Source of the DNA: Diplonema papillatum
Lineage: Eukaryota; Euglenozoa; Diplonemea; Diplonemida; Diplonemidae
Direction of reading: 5' to 3'
DNA length: 64,000 nucleotides
Assembly: GCA_030068145.1 (NCBI GenBank)
Contig: JAPJBO010001050.1
Location: forward strand, 1 to 64,000
This document shows, in pieces, positions 1 to 10,646 of this stretch (position 1 is its first letter; every line of letters starts with the position of its first letter). The notes below the pieces were generated by a model. It worked only from the letters and a program-made list of their open reading frames with translations, made no database searches and was not told the DNA's origin. A program made the position numbers and the translations under genes.

Positions 1-1260
1 GCGTTGCATCTGGCGGGCATCGTTTAGGCTTGCATCCAGTCAACGTCTGGACCTTTCAACCGTAAGCCAGACCGACACAGAAGGCGCAACTCTTACGACG
101 ATGACAACGCCTGTCTGACGCCTCAGGGGACTCAGGCGAGACGAAGAGGAGGACGCGGACCCTAAAGAACCCGTGTTTTGCGGGGGTTCTACGACGTGGA
201 CCTGTACATCGTCGTGTTCCCGGAAGGGACGAAAAACGGGTTCAAGCGGGCGTACGCCGCGATGTGGGAAGACGGCACCGCGATGCGGCCCCTGCGGGTG
301 TCGATGAAGGAGTACTGGATCGGACAGACCGACAAAGGAAGTGCAACTCCGACGACGAGGACAACGCGTCTGACGGAGACGACGACGGTGGGGCCGACGA
401 CGTGTCGGGCGGCGACTCGGCGGAGGAAGGGGAGGACGCGGACCCCGAGAACCCGCACTGGCGGGGGTTCTACTGCACCGTGCCGGTGCGGCCGGACGTC
501 GTGTACTGCTACCGGATCGTCGTCGACAAGCGCATGTACGTCACGCCGACGAAGTCGAAGCAGAACCGCCTGCGGTACTGCAAAAAGTTCAGAATTTCAC
601 CGTCGGTGGGTCCTTGGTCCCTCAACGCGTTGCAGCTGGCGGGCATCGTTTAGGCTTGCATCCAGTCAACGTCTGGACCTTTCTACCGTAAGCCAGACCG
701 ACACAGAAGGCGCAACTCTTACGACGATGACAACGCCTGTCTGACGCCTCAGGACCCTCCGGGAAGGCGAAGAGGAGGACGCCGACCCCAGCAACCCGTG
801 TTTTACGTGGACCTGTACATCGTCGTGTTCCCGGAAGGGACGAAAAACGGGTTCAAACGGGTGGTACGCCGCGGTGTGGGAAGAGGGCACCTCGGCGAGG
901 CCCCTGCGGGTGTCGATGAAAGAGTACTGGATTGGGCAGACCGACGAAGGAGTGCAACTCCGACGACGAGGAAAACGCTTCGAGGACGACGAGGGCAACG
1001 CGGGTTATAACCCTGCCGGCCCGGCCGGACGTCGTTGGACTGCTTATACGTCGAACTTTGAGTGCGTGAGCCCCTCCAAAGAAGGGCCCATCGCACTGGT
1101 TCCAGGCTGCTTAGCTCGGGTCTCCGGGTCGTGTCCCCTTCCTTCTCTTGGTTGCCTGGTCTTTATTCTCGCTGGTTCGTCCGGGCTAGTTGCTTCGTTG
1201 TACTGCTACCGGATCGTCGTCGACAAGCGCGCCGACGAAGTCGAAGCAGCGCCTTCGTGA
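1..1260 (+). repeat. tandem segmental duplication (~625 bp) with broken coding remnants
   Basis: The first ~125 bases recur at 626-750, and the segment at 178-340 (frame containing VVFPEGTKNGFK and MKEYWIGQTD) recurs at 798-950. This is a tandem duplication with a period near 625 bp. Each copy carries the same short peptide stretches joined by an acidic Asp/Glu-rich linker and then a stretch containing YCYRIVVDK (510-535 and 1201-1230). The reading frame shifts within and between copies, so no continuous gene is present. I do not recognise the peptide. It looks like a decayed, repeat-borne coding segment. No start or splice pattern could be fixed. Confidence 0.6.
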
Positions 1261-1969
1261 AAGAAAGTCAAGCGGAGACTTCAAAAACCCGACCACTTAA
1301 TGCAAGAACGAAAGTAGAAGTGGGTAGCCGCCAGGCCTTGGCGAACACAGGAGGGGGAAGCTGTCCTGGCACATTTAGACTGAGAAAAAGCACACGCGAG
1401 TCTATCTTCCTTCTTCGTCTTTTTTTATTTGTGAATACAAAACTGCTTTGTTGGAAGTACCCGCCGTCATTTACAATGCACGAAGAAAGAAAAAAGAATG
1501 TGTTGCACCTCTTTGAGACTATCTCTTTCCCTTTCTGAAATAAGCACAACGAAATCCTCGAGGAGGCCGCCAGTGTTGTCAAAATCTAACCAAGTCTCAG
1601 TTTTGGACTATTGCACCCCAAGAGTCAAAATCTCAAAGGAGGAAAAGTTCTGCAGCCCGCGGGCCCTCGAGTGTTTTGCCCCTGCTTTTGAAGGAAATCC
1701 TTGAGAATGGTCGCCAGTTGCGAATTCAACGACCCACCGTCAAGCACCTACCTGCGTCCGCCAGCACAGCGACACGTCACTGTCCACAACAACTAATCCA
1801 GTCCACCCCTATCCCCCTGGAACTGCATCAAATTGCGTGCCGCTGTTTGTCGAGGTGCACCACGGTTTACCGCGGTATCAGGTCCATCCCTATGGGCTGG
1901 TGCTGCATTGAGCTGCCTGAAACTCTTTCTATAATGTCTATTCATGATAACCAACTACATCTCTGAAAG
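1261..1969. other. no recognisable gene
   Basis: A stretch of mixed composition with no homology that I recognise. Only short unsupported open frames are present. Confidence 0.5.
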
Positions 1970-2082
1970 GTGTCACGGGATGAGCCGGCAGCCGCTGCTT
2001 TACGGCAGCGCATGCTGATCCGTCTGGTCCGTGTACTTAAAAGTTCCCAGTGCTTATCGGCTTCGTCACGTGGGCGGCCCTG
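1970..2082 (+). mobile_element. solo LINE 3' tail (diverged)
   Basis: This segment matches the 3' untranslated tail of the full LINE (53012-53100) and the tail at 54112-54198. It shares the GTGTCACGG opening with the latter, a CGCTGC/GCAGCG hairpin, the TACTTAAAAG block and the CACGTGGGCGG end. No LINE coding sequence precedes it, so it reads as a very short 5'-truncated insertion. It is the most diverged of the three tails and probably the oldest. Confidence 0.6.
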
Positions 2083-3180
2083 AGATTACCCCACTCAGGT
2101 GACACCACTTTATCTTTAGCCATACTTCAACTGTCTTTGACGGTCGACACAGACCAGTTGATGCAGACCATCATCAACTGGTTCAACATGAGGGTTGTGG
2201 TGTAGGCAAGTGCTTACTATCGAATGTGGGGACGGGGGTAAACTACCTGCTGGACCGCACCACCTGGCTGGTGTCCAGCCCCGCGTCTCACCGAAAAAGA
2301 GGGAGTAGCCCACCCTCTTTAACAGCAGCCTTAGCTCCAGGTTTTGGGGTTGGACTCCACCGTGTAGTAGTACTTGAAGCGTTTTCTTGTCCTTTTCTTC
2401 TTTTTCTCTCTCTCTTTTTTTTTTTTTTTTGTTTGAGGGCGGAATTTTTCTAAGTTTCCTCCCCCATCCCCCGCCCCACGCACCCCTTTGCCCTATCGAA
2501 CACCACGGATTCTTCCGTGCTCGTTCCCAAAAGGGGGGGTCGTTGAGCCGCAGAAAAGCGGGCCGCACCTGGCGGTGTGCAAAACATGTGTACACTTTAC
2601 ACGCGTTTTGGTAAGCGCGCACCTGCTTACCGGTCGAGGCTAGGACACACCCTCTTCAATTCCAGCTTCCGAGGCTGGATCCTGCGGTGCTTACCCACAG
2701 TTCGGGTGTTGCACGAATCATGAACTGTGCGCACACGTAGGAGTAGTTGTAACGAAGCCCGCGAACGGTGGGTGGTGACCCCTCCGAACAGCCTCCCTGG
2801 CCCTGGCTAACGCCTGATGCCGCAACCCCCTAACCCGGGCGGCGGCGCTTTGGCATGAGCCGGGAACCTCAAGGGGAGCAGCGCGAGAGGCATCATCCAC
2901 GCTTCAAAGGCCCACACGCACACGTAGGAGTACTTGCAACGAGTCCTTAGACGAAACTCAAATGAGGACCGCTAAGAACTTCGCATTGATTGTTCCTTCT
3001 CGGGTTAAGAGACCAACAAAAAGAGTCGAGAGGACCGTCCCCTTGTTATTCCATGCTTTATGATAAATTCACGGCGAACGCCTGCTTTGGGCACGCTGAT
3101 TTGTTCACAGTAACATCGGTGGTCGATCCCGATGAAGAGATTCCTTGCAAAGCACCATTACCAGACAGCAGCAAAACGTT
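2083..3180. other. non-coding, no recognisable gene
   Basis: Contains a T-rich run at 2405-2435 and two short similar segments near 2725-2760 and 2918-2945 (cacgtaggagta followed by aacgaag or aacgagt). No coding signal was recognised on either strand. Confidence 0.45.
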
Positions 3181-3181
3181 G

Positions 3182-3500
3182 ACATGTCTTTTGTCTCTGG
3201 ACCACCATACCGCGCCGTGGATACGTCAGTACAAAAAAGGAAGCTGGCGGTTTGTTGGGCGTCCTTGACGTTCATGCTTTGGGCAACTCCTGCAGGCAGT
3301 TCCTCACAACTGGCTGAAAAAACTTTGTCTCACGACATTGCATGTGGCCAACTGTAGTGGAAACAAAACAGGGGGAAGCAAACCTTTCGAGGTCTGCGTG
3401 TTCAAAGTTCTGATGGTCCTTAATCGGTGGAAGTTTTGGCGTTGGAACCTGGCGCCGTGCCAAGATACAAAACAGGTCCTTCGCACACTTTCATTCCTTT
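3182..3500 (+). mobile_element. decayed, interrupted copy of the terminal repeat of YR element 2
   Basis: Bases 3195-3250 match the first half of the 105-bp repeat flanking YR element 2 (37951-38055 and 41973-42077), including GTCAGTACAAAAAA. Bases 3434-3487 match the second half, including AAGATACAAAACAGGTCC. About 185 unrelated bases split the two halves. This is a relic of another family member or a solo repeat that later received an insertion. Confidence 0.6.
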
Positions 3501-3840
3501 TTTGTTTTCAGCCTCACGTCATGTCTTGGGGTCTGATCATCTGACCAGTTTCCACTTGAAACGACGTCCCGGATTTGGTTCAGGGTGATCTTTCCGGCTC
3601 TCGCGAATTACGAGTTTTCTTCGTGCTTACATTCATGCGGGTAGCCCTGCAATGTGTTCGAAAGCTGAACGTGGCAGAACCGAACCCGAACGACAACAAC
3701 AATATGCGCAGGGCCACAAACAAGTGAGAACCGTCGGCCACCGGCACGTACAAACAATCCGAAGCGCCTTTTTTGTTTTTATAGACCGGAAAGTCGGAAA
3801 ATCCCCCCCGGAGAGTTCCCTACACTATTTCTCCGCCTCT

Positions 3841-4172
<332 letters not shown>

Positions 4173-4561
4173 GTCACTTTTCACTCTTTGCCAAACAAAA
4201 TCATGTTGGAGGAATTGCGAAGCTCGTCACCGCAAGCCCCTGAACACAGCCTCACGTGAACACAGCCAGGCGCTGCGTTCAACGATCCCCTATCATTATC
4301 AGTTTTGTATCAGCCGCGGTTGTGCGGGTGACGAGTCCTGTCTTCATTTCGTATTTATTAAAGTCAGCAGCGGACTCTGGAAGACTGCGGAAACGGCGGA
4401 CAGGGCTGCGCAGCACAATGCGGAAGGTGAACGCGCTGAAGTGCTTCGACGAACTTACCGGTATCTGCGCAGCGTCGACACACTCACCTTAGCAGAGGGA
4501 TACCTGCCGATTAGCTCAGCATTCCCACAAACTGAGCGACTCGTGCTAGCAAGGAGTTAGC

Positions 4562-4990
4562 CAACACTGGCTCGTCGAGGAAATACGGGACTCTCACCCT
4601 CTGTGGGTTCCAGGAGACCTACCTCGACCAGTGGAGTTCACAGCATGGCTTGTCGAGAACATACGGGACTCTCAGCTTCTGTGGATACTCCATTCCAGGA
4701 GACTTACCCTGACGCCAGTTGTAGTAGCACGGACTTAACAACATGGCTTGTCGAGGAAATACGGGACTCTCAGCTTCTGTGGATACTCCATTCCAGGAGA
4801 CTTACCTCGACGCCAGTTGTAGTAGCACGGACATGGCTTGTCGAGGAACTACGGGACTCTCACCCTCTGTGGATTCCCGGAGACCTACCTCGACGCCAGT
4901 TGTAGAAGCACGGAGTTAACAGCATGGCTTGTCAAGAAAATTCATTCTAGCGTTCCGGGAGACTTACTTCGACGCCAGTTGTGTCCCCAA
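4562..4990 (+). repeat. minisatellite, ~91-99 bp units, about 5 copies
   Basis: The block GGCTTGTCGAGGAA..TACGGGACTCTCA recurs near 4570, 4645, 4744, 4835 and 4925. It is followed each time by a CAGGAGACTTACCTCGACGC-like block. Spacing varies between 77 and 99 bp because of internal deletions. No coding function is evident. Confidence 0.75.
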
Positions 4991-5344
4991 GCAGCTTGCA
5001 TGCCACGCCCAAGCTTGTTTCCGACGCGTCGCTGCTGGTGCGAGCGCTCGGATTGGCGCCGCCCAGGCCGCTGCATCGAGAGAGTCTTTTGTCTACAAAC
5101 ATTGCACTGTTCTTCCTACCCAGACTCGCCCTCGACACATACGCGACGCCAATGTCGGGAGAAATTGCTCCCGATGGTTCCACCTGTCGTTTGACCAAGC
5201 TGATCTCAACGAGTGGCTGGACAGTTTTTGCTTCTCGGGGGGGCACCTGGCGCAGGGACAAGAACTGCCGCGAAAGGTTGTTCGCCCAAGGTGCGAAGGA
5301 CCCCTCTCCCAACGCAAACCAAAACCGTCTTCACTACAGGGTGT

Positions 5345-5500
5345 AGAGTGAAGGTCTCCTCCTTTCTCTTCTTTAGCCACATCACGGCCGGAGTGGGACC
5401 CTCTGATCATGATAAACGGCCACCTGCAACCGCGTCCAGGATTTGGAACTCGGGGGTAGGTGCGGTCAACGAAAAACCTCTGGATTTTTAGTTTTTCCTT
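5345..5500 (-). repeat. dispersed repeat family R1, inverted copy
   Basis: Read on the minus strand this matches 18005-18150 and 42545-42715. It shares a CGTTGACCGCAC block, AATCCTGGACG, then ATCATGATCAGA. There are three copies in the window with modest identity, which points to an old interspersed repeat. No coding capacity was recognised. Confidence 0.5.
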
Positions 5501-5613
5501 CTTCTCTCCTACTTCTCGCGGCGTACGGCTTTCTTCTCGACACGTAAAACCCAAATGTTTTGCAAATAAACACAGCCCACAGTCGAGGAGGCCGCCGGTT
5601 GCCAACTCACAAT

Positions 5614-5991
5614 GAGGAGATGTGCTGAAACACCGGTCTTTCAAATCTGGGTCTAGTTCCCGGGCGTAAGCGTTCTGAGGAGATGTGCTGAAACACCGGT
5701 CTTTCAAATCTGGGTCTAGTTCCCGGGCGTAAGCGTTCTGAGGAGATGTGCTGAAACACCGGTCTTTCAAATCTGGGTCTAGTTCCCGGGCGTAAGCGTT
5801 CTGAGGAGATGTGCTGAAACACCGGTCTTTCAAATCTGGGTCTAGTTCCCGGGCGTAAGCGTTCTGAGGAGATGTGCTGAAACACCGGTCTTTCAAATCT
5901 GGGTCTAGTTCCCGGGCGTAAGCGTTCTGAGGAGATGTGCTGAAACACCGGTCTTTCAAATCTGGGTCTAGTTCCCGGGCGTAAGCGTTCA
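5614..5991 (-). repeat. 63-bp minisatellite, 6 near-identical copies
   Basis: Six head-to-tail 63-bp units (GAGGAGATGTGCTGAAACAC and following) are essentially identical. Because 63 is divisible by 3, two minus-strand frames stay open as 21-residue repeats. This explains the long antisense open frames over 5093-6094. The high identity indicates recent expansion or homogenisation. There is no evidence that either peptide repeat is expressed. Confidence 0.9.
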
Positions 5992-6119
5992 ACAAAAAAA
6001 AAAAGACCCATTTTTTTTTTTTTTTTTTTTGCGTTGAACTTGTTTTTTGGTTCTCCCCCCCTCTAGCCTCCGTCGAAATGAGCGCTCCGACCATTTGATT
6101 GGAAAGTCGTGGTTGGCAG

Positions 6120-6434
6120 CAGGGCTTACGCTCCGTTTTCGGTCTCAGAGAAAATACGTGTGGTCCACATGTGGGCGCTTAAGGTCCGAGGGGAAAAACA
6201 CCTTTCCCCTCATGTGCGACGGCAAAAAAAAAATAGCGTCGCTAGGTGGCTACTGGACTTGGCGACACCTGGCTGTGCGGCCTTGACCACAGTGCATCCT
6301 CTGGACTCCCCTGCATGTGGCCAATAAATCAAAATCCACACGTGGTACCTGTGGATCCACACGTGGGGGAACAAAATCCAAAAAGAATTAACGTGTGGAA
6401 ATCCACACGTTCCACACGTGGAGCGTAAGCCCTG
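6120..6434. mobile_element. hAT-type MITE, 315 bp, with intact TIRs and 8-bp TSD
   Basis: Perfect 15-bp terminal inverted repeats CAGGGCTTACGCTCC (6120-6134) and its complement (6420-6434) are flanked on both sides by the 8-bp direct duplication GTTGGCAG (6112-6119 and 6435-6442). An 8-bp target duplication with CAGGG termini is the signature of hAT DNA transposons. The interior has no transposase ORF but is rich in the palindromic subterminal motif CCACACGTGG and variants. It is therefore a non-autonomous element that depended on a transposase encoded elsewhere. Confidence 0.88.
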
Positions 6435-6449
6435 GTTGGCAGTGTGCAG

Positions 6450-7480
6450 CTTCCAAACGGGTGGTTCCACTAGATACATGCCGGCTAGCTGTGTCAAACT
6501 AGCAAGTCTCACTGAACGGGATATGTGTCAACGTGAGGGGCCCGATCCTAAATCGCTCGGAATTTTCAGTCAACCTTCCCGCAAGCTGAACACCAAAGCA
6601 GACCGAGGCGTTAGGACGGTGCGAGTCCAAAAGTGATACTACCACTCCGACACGGGAGCACAACCCGATGGCAGCCAAGCAGACCTCCCAGGGCAGGGGG
6701 GAACCTGCGGCGGTGAAGTAACGAAGCTCATCCGAGTGTCCGATGAAACCCCTTGTGTCAATACCACCCAACCGACTGCAACACACGTGCACAACGGCAG
6801 ACGCCAGCATCTGTCAAGGGCATGCGTAACACAGCCGTGGCTTAAACGTGAGATGAGAGGCATTGGTTCTCTCTGCCAAAGGTACATACTACATAGGCTT
6901 GGGGTGTCAAATCCACAAGCCTCAGGAGCCCGAACCTGATTCGCTGGAAAGGGATTTGCGGTCAACTGCACTTGTTGAGGCCCGAAAGATGGTGAACTAT
7001 GCCTGGATAGCACAAAACCGGATGACGGCTGGTCGATCTCCTCAAAGGACCCCGACACGACCAAAAGATCATGGTCACCATCAATGGTCCGGCCAGAACC
7101 TAACACCAAATAACGCTACCAAAAGGCGCACTGTGGACCTCATTTCTTCGTTGGCCAGGTTTCGCAACGAAGAACAAGAAGCGAGACTTGTGAAGCTGTG
7201 TGTGCTGAACATCCATTTTGAAGCCACAAGCAATGCTGAAAAAGAATCAGGGGAAAAACAAGTGGGTCGTCGATCAGTGCACACGCAAACAAAATGTACG
7301 AATATATACCTGGTAGTGAAAGTCGCCCAGAGACTTTATGCCCTCGGAGTTTCCAAAGCGAACCTCCCAGAATGGCTGCGCTGCCTAAGACGGAAGACAA
7401 TTTCGTCCCAGATGTCGTTGACTGGGAGGAGGTCGCCCTGAATGGGACCTGGGGAACGCCGCGCATTTCTTGTCATATAT
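6450..7480 (+). pseudogene. decayed repeat-borne coding region, unknown protein
   Basis: The frame at 6863-7441 encodes a stretch ending in ARKMVNYAWIAQNR. A related peptide (TRKIVNYAWIGRSR) is encoded on the minus strand at 26575-26690. A shorter peptide at 6505-6560 (SLTERDMCQ) also has a counterpart there (TEREICQ). The two loci therefore descend from the same coding repeat, now carrying stops and frameshifts. I do not recognise the family. A decayed transposon gene is one possibility. Confidence 0.4.
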
Positions 7481-7689
7481 GATCCTCGGGTCTTAGAACA
7501 TCTCAACCTTTTCCGACCAACAACGAAACTGCAGAGCAGGGCTTCTCTTCTCTCTCTCTCTCTCCTCTTGCTCCTCTGCCCTCGCTCTCGCAGACAAGCA
7601 ATAGCTATTTAATTCTCGAGAGAAAGTAGCGTTCTAGCGCGCATAGTTTTCTGGTGGGCCACGAAGGGCCGGTAGGTCACGAGGGCCAG

Positions 7690-7983
7690 GCACTTCTCTC
7701 TCTTTTCTCACTCTCTCTTTTTTGTTACAGAATGGTACCCCCCGAAAACCGAAGCAACGAAGTACGCAAGAACTCCGCGCAAACTACGCAGAAGGCAGAA
7801 CAGAAAAGGCGGGCGCGATCGGCGCACTCGGATAGGGCAACGAGTACGGAGCAATCGACGCGCAGACGAGCAGTAAAGCCGCCCGCGTCGCAGGTGGCAC
7901 AAACCGAAGAAGCCCGTGCGGCAGGGAGTGGAGAGCGAGGTGGTGTAAGACGAAGGGAAAGCGCGAAGCGACCCGCCGGTTAG
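7690..7983 (+). CDS. possible small basic protein exon behind a splice acceptor
   Basis: A strong CT-rich tract ends in TTTTTTGTTACAG at 7730, followed at once by ATG (7732) and an 83-codon frame to TAG at 7983. The predicted peptide is very Arg/Lys/Ala/Ser-rich and has no recognised domain. The last codons run into an inverted repeat that pairs with the downstream 70-bp array. The acceptor-like context is the only support; it could be a terminal exon or chance. Confidence 0.25.
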   Translation, partial: ALLSLFSLSLFCYRMVPPENRSNEVRKNSAQTTQKAEQKRRARSAHSDRATSTEQSTRRRAVKPPASQVAQTEEARAAGSGERGGVRRRESAKRPAG

Positions 7984-8379
7984 CCACCAGCTGCATACGG
8001 AGTATGAACGGTCTAAACCCCTGGTAGGGCTACATTATTATACTCTGTATGCAGCTGGTGGCTAACTGAGTCTATGAACGGTCTAAACCCCTGGTAGGGC
8101 TACATTATTATACTCTGTATGCAGCTGGTGGCTAACTGAGTCTATGAACGGTCTAAACCCCTGGTAGGGCTACATTATTATACTCTGTATGCAGCTGGTG
8201 GCTAACTGAGTCTATGAACGGTCTAAACCCCTGGTAGGGCTACATTATTATACTCTGTATGCAGCTGGTGGCTAACTGAGTCTATGAACGGTCTAAACCC
8301 CTGGTAGGGCTACATTATTATACTCTGTATGCAGCTGGTGGCTAACTGAGTCTATGAACGGTCTAAACCCCTGGTAGGG

Positions 8380-8383
<4 letters not shown>
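7979..8383 (+). repeat. 70-bp tandem array (about 5.5 copies) with an inverted lead copy
   Basis: The block GTCTAAACCCCTGGTAGGGC recurs at 8011, 8081, 8151, 8221, 8291 and 8361, an exact period of 70 bp. The leading edge (about 7979-8005) is the reverse complement, with one mismatch over about 27 bp, of the segment ending each unit (CTGTATGCAGCTGGTGGCTA). The array can thus form hairpins. The last unit stops at GGGCTAC and merges directly into the TAC microsatellite. Confidence 0.85.
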
Positions 8384-8982
<599 letters not shown>

Positions 8983-8991
<9 letters not shown>

Positions 8992-9291
8992 TTATACGTC
9001 TTTACCAGGCTCAAGTGCTGGTTGATTTCGGCGGCGACGACAGACGGCTGGGAAAGCTGCCCCGAACAGGTGAGGCTCGGCAACGACCTTCTCCTTGACC
9101 TCCGTGCACAGCGCGTCTACGTCGAGGAGGGGATAAGCCGAAAGTCCGTCATGCGTGGTCTCCAGCAATTGACGGATGATCCGTTCGACAAGGTCGTGGC
9201 CGGGATTCGAGGACAACGGGAAAAGACGGAGCGTCCGAGGCGGCAGTACAAGAAGTCGCAGGGAAACGGAAAGGCCGGAGGAAAACATTGA
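8983..9291 (+). CDS. YR element 1 ORF1, small basic protein (Gag position)
   Basis: This frame is open from the stop at 8980 to TGA at 9289-9291. There is no AUG before codon ~56 (ATG near 9149), so initiation is non-AUG or the message is spliced. The C-terminal third is Arg/Lys/Gln/Gly-rich (ending KAGGKH), as in nucleic-acid-binding Gag-like proteins. No zinc knuckle is visible. The stop codon is directly followed by CTG, and the same frame then continues into the recombinase without another stop. Confidence is moderate because the product is short and unrecognised. Confidence 0.5.
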
Positions 9292-10515
9292 CTGGCCGTC
9301 CTCCGGCCCCAAAAACCCTTGCCAGTTACAAAGTCTGTCCATCCGGGCAAAATCAAGCAAACTCACGTCCTCACGCCCCAGATCGTGGAGCCTCGCCAGA
9401 CCCTTCACGCAAGGAGAGACCTCCCTCTTCCGAAACCGCCTGGTCGTGCAAGAGCTGTGCCTGCATTGGCGCCTTCTTCGACGTTGCTGAGCGGCTGTCC
9501 GACGTTGCTGAGACCCTCCAGCGTGTCCTCTCAGGCGCCAGGGTTGGCGAGCCGTCCGCAAACAGCTTTAGGCCGCGCCATCCACAGTCTGCTGACGGGT
9601 TGGACACCTGGGCGCACGATCCGTACGGGGGAGGCGCGAGTGACGGTGCCGCAGGCGGAAGCGCGCTTGACGGCACTCGCGCAGACGATCTGGGCCGAGA
9701 CCACCCTCCAGGAGCGCCGTGGCTTGTGGCGTCGGCTCCAGGCCTGGACATCGGAGCGCGGCCTCCTGATCGATGCGAATGTCGCGTGTGTCTTTCTGGC
9801 GGCTACGGGCGTGAGGCCCCAAGGGCTACTCACGTATGCGAAGTCTCTGTCGGCGGTATTTGGGTCGATGGGCCTCGACAACAGTCCCCTGCGTGTGCTC
9901 TCTTCGGCACTGCGCAATACGGGCGCGGCAGTTCCCCTGTGCCAAGCTACCCCGGTAAAGAAGCAGACCCTCCTTTCGTGGGCGGAGGGCCAGCCGGCCA
10001 CGATCAGGCTCGGGGTTTTTCTGTGTTGGAAGGCGGCAGCCCGTTGGGGGGAGGTAGCGTCGCTGTCGTCGCACCAGTTCCTGCTTGTTACGGCGGAGGA
10101 AGTCATCGTCGACTGGATGCAGACGCCAAAGGGCCGCCGCCGCAACCCCTTCAGAGCGTCGAGGTTCACTGTCGTGAAGGGGCACCTGACCGCCGAGATT
10201 GCGGCCCTCTATCAGGTCTGTGCGCCGTTCCGGCAGCTCTCGGCGATGACGGCAACGACCTTGGACGCTACCTGGGCCCGGACCCCGACGATGAACGGGT
10301 TCTCCGCCCACTCGATCAAGAGAGGGGCGATGACGCACCTCTTCGCGCTGATGGCACGCGGGGAACCGATCTCGCCGTACCTCGTCGATCGCCTGGGCAA
10401 GCACGAGGAGAAGGGCGGCCCGGGGACGCTATCCGACATGACGATTCGGTACGGCGGTGGCCTCGTCGACATGGCACGCGCCCTGGAGACGGGGAAGGTC
10501 ACGATCTTTCTGTGA
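9292..10515 (+). CDS. tyrosine recombinase of YR element 1
   Basis: This is the integrase-like recombinase expected to insert the circular element DNA. The frame follows ORF1's TGA directly (TGA at 9289-9291) and runs to TGA at 10515. The catalytic region holds an Arg in AARWGEVASL (codon 10042), HSIKRG (His codon 10309, Lys where Arg is usual) and a terminal Tyr in TIRYGG (codon 10450). These are the R..HxxK/R..Y positions of DIRS/Ngaro-type recombinases. The N-terminal ~100 residues are Pro/Arg/Ser-rich. No AUG occurs upstream of the catalytic domain, so synthesis probably depends on UGA readthrough, non-AUG initiation or splicing. The RT frame is also open throughout this gene. Confidence 0.8.
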   Translation: MAVLRPQKPLPVTKSVHPGKIKQTHVLTPQIVEPRQTLHARRDLPLPKPPGRARAVPALAPSSTLLSGCPTLLRPSSVSSQAPGLASRPQTALGRAIHSLLTGWTPGRTIRTGEARVTVPQAEARLTALAQTIWAETTLQERRGLWRRLQAWTSERGLLIDANVACVFLAATGVRPQGLLTYAKSLSAVFGSMGLDNSPLRVLSSALRNTGAAVPLCQATPVKKQTLLSWAEGQPATIRLGVFLCWKAAARWGEVASLSSHQFLLVTAEEVIVDWMQTPKGRRRNPFRASRFTVVKGHLTAEIAALYQVCAPFRQLSAMTATTLDATWARTPTMNGFSAHSIKRGAMTHLFALMARGEPISPYLVDRLGKHEEKGGPGTLSDMTIRYGGGLVDMARALETGKVTIFL

Positions 10516-10646
10516 CCAGCTTCTTGCGGTCGGATGTCTTCGAGAAGTCGGGCGGGCATTCGATCACCAGACGAGGCGGCTCGACACGGCTCCCTCGGAC
10601 GAAGGAAGAGAAGGAGGCTCCCCTTCACGCAGCATCCATCGACTGT

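Noticed and set aside
5614..5991. CRISPR-like regular repeats
   Set aside because: The 63-bp, 70-bp, 55-bp and 22-bp arrays have no unique spacers between repeats and the DNA is eukaryotic, so they are mini/satellites.
5607..6094. Antisense repeat proteins of 21-residue units over the 63-bp minisatellite
   Set aside because: Two frames are open only because 63 is divisible by 3. There is no start context, no domain and no conservation beyond the DNA repeat.
9288..10646. N-terminal ~450 codons of the 965-codon frame as part of the RT protein of YR element 1
   Set aside because: This part overlaps the recognised recombinase in another frame and has no recognisable domain. RT homology starts after about 10690. 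I kept the overlap as a finding but not as an established CDS.
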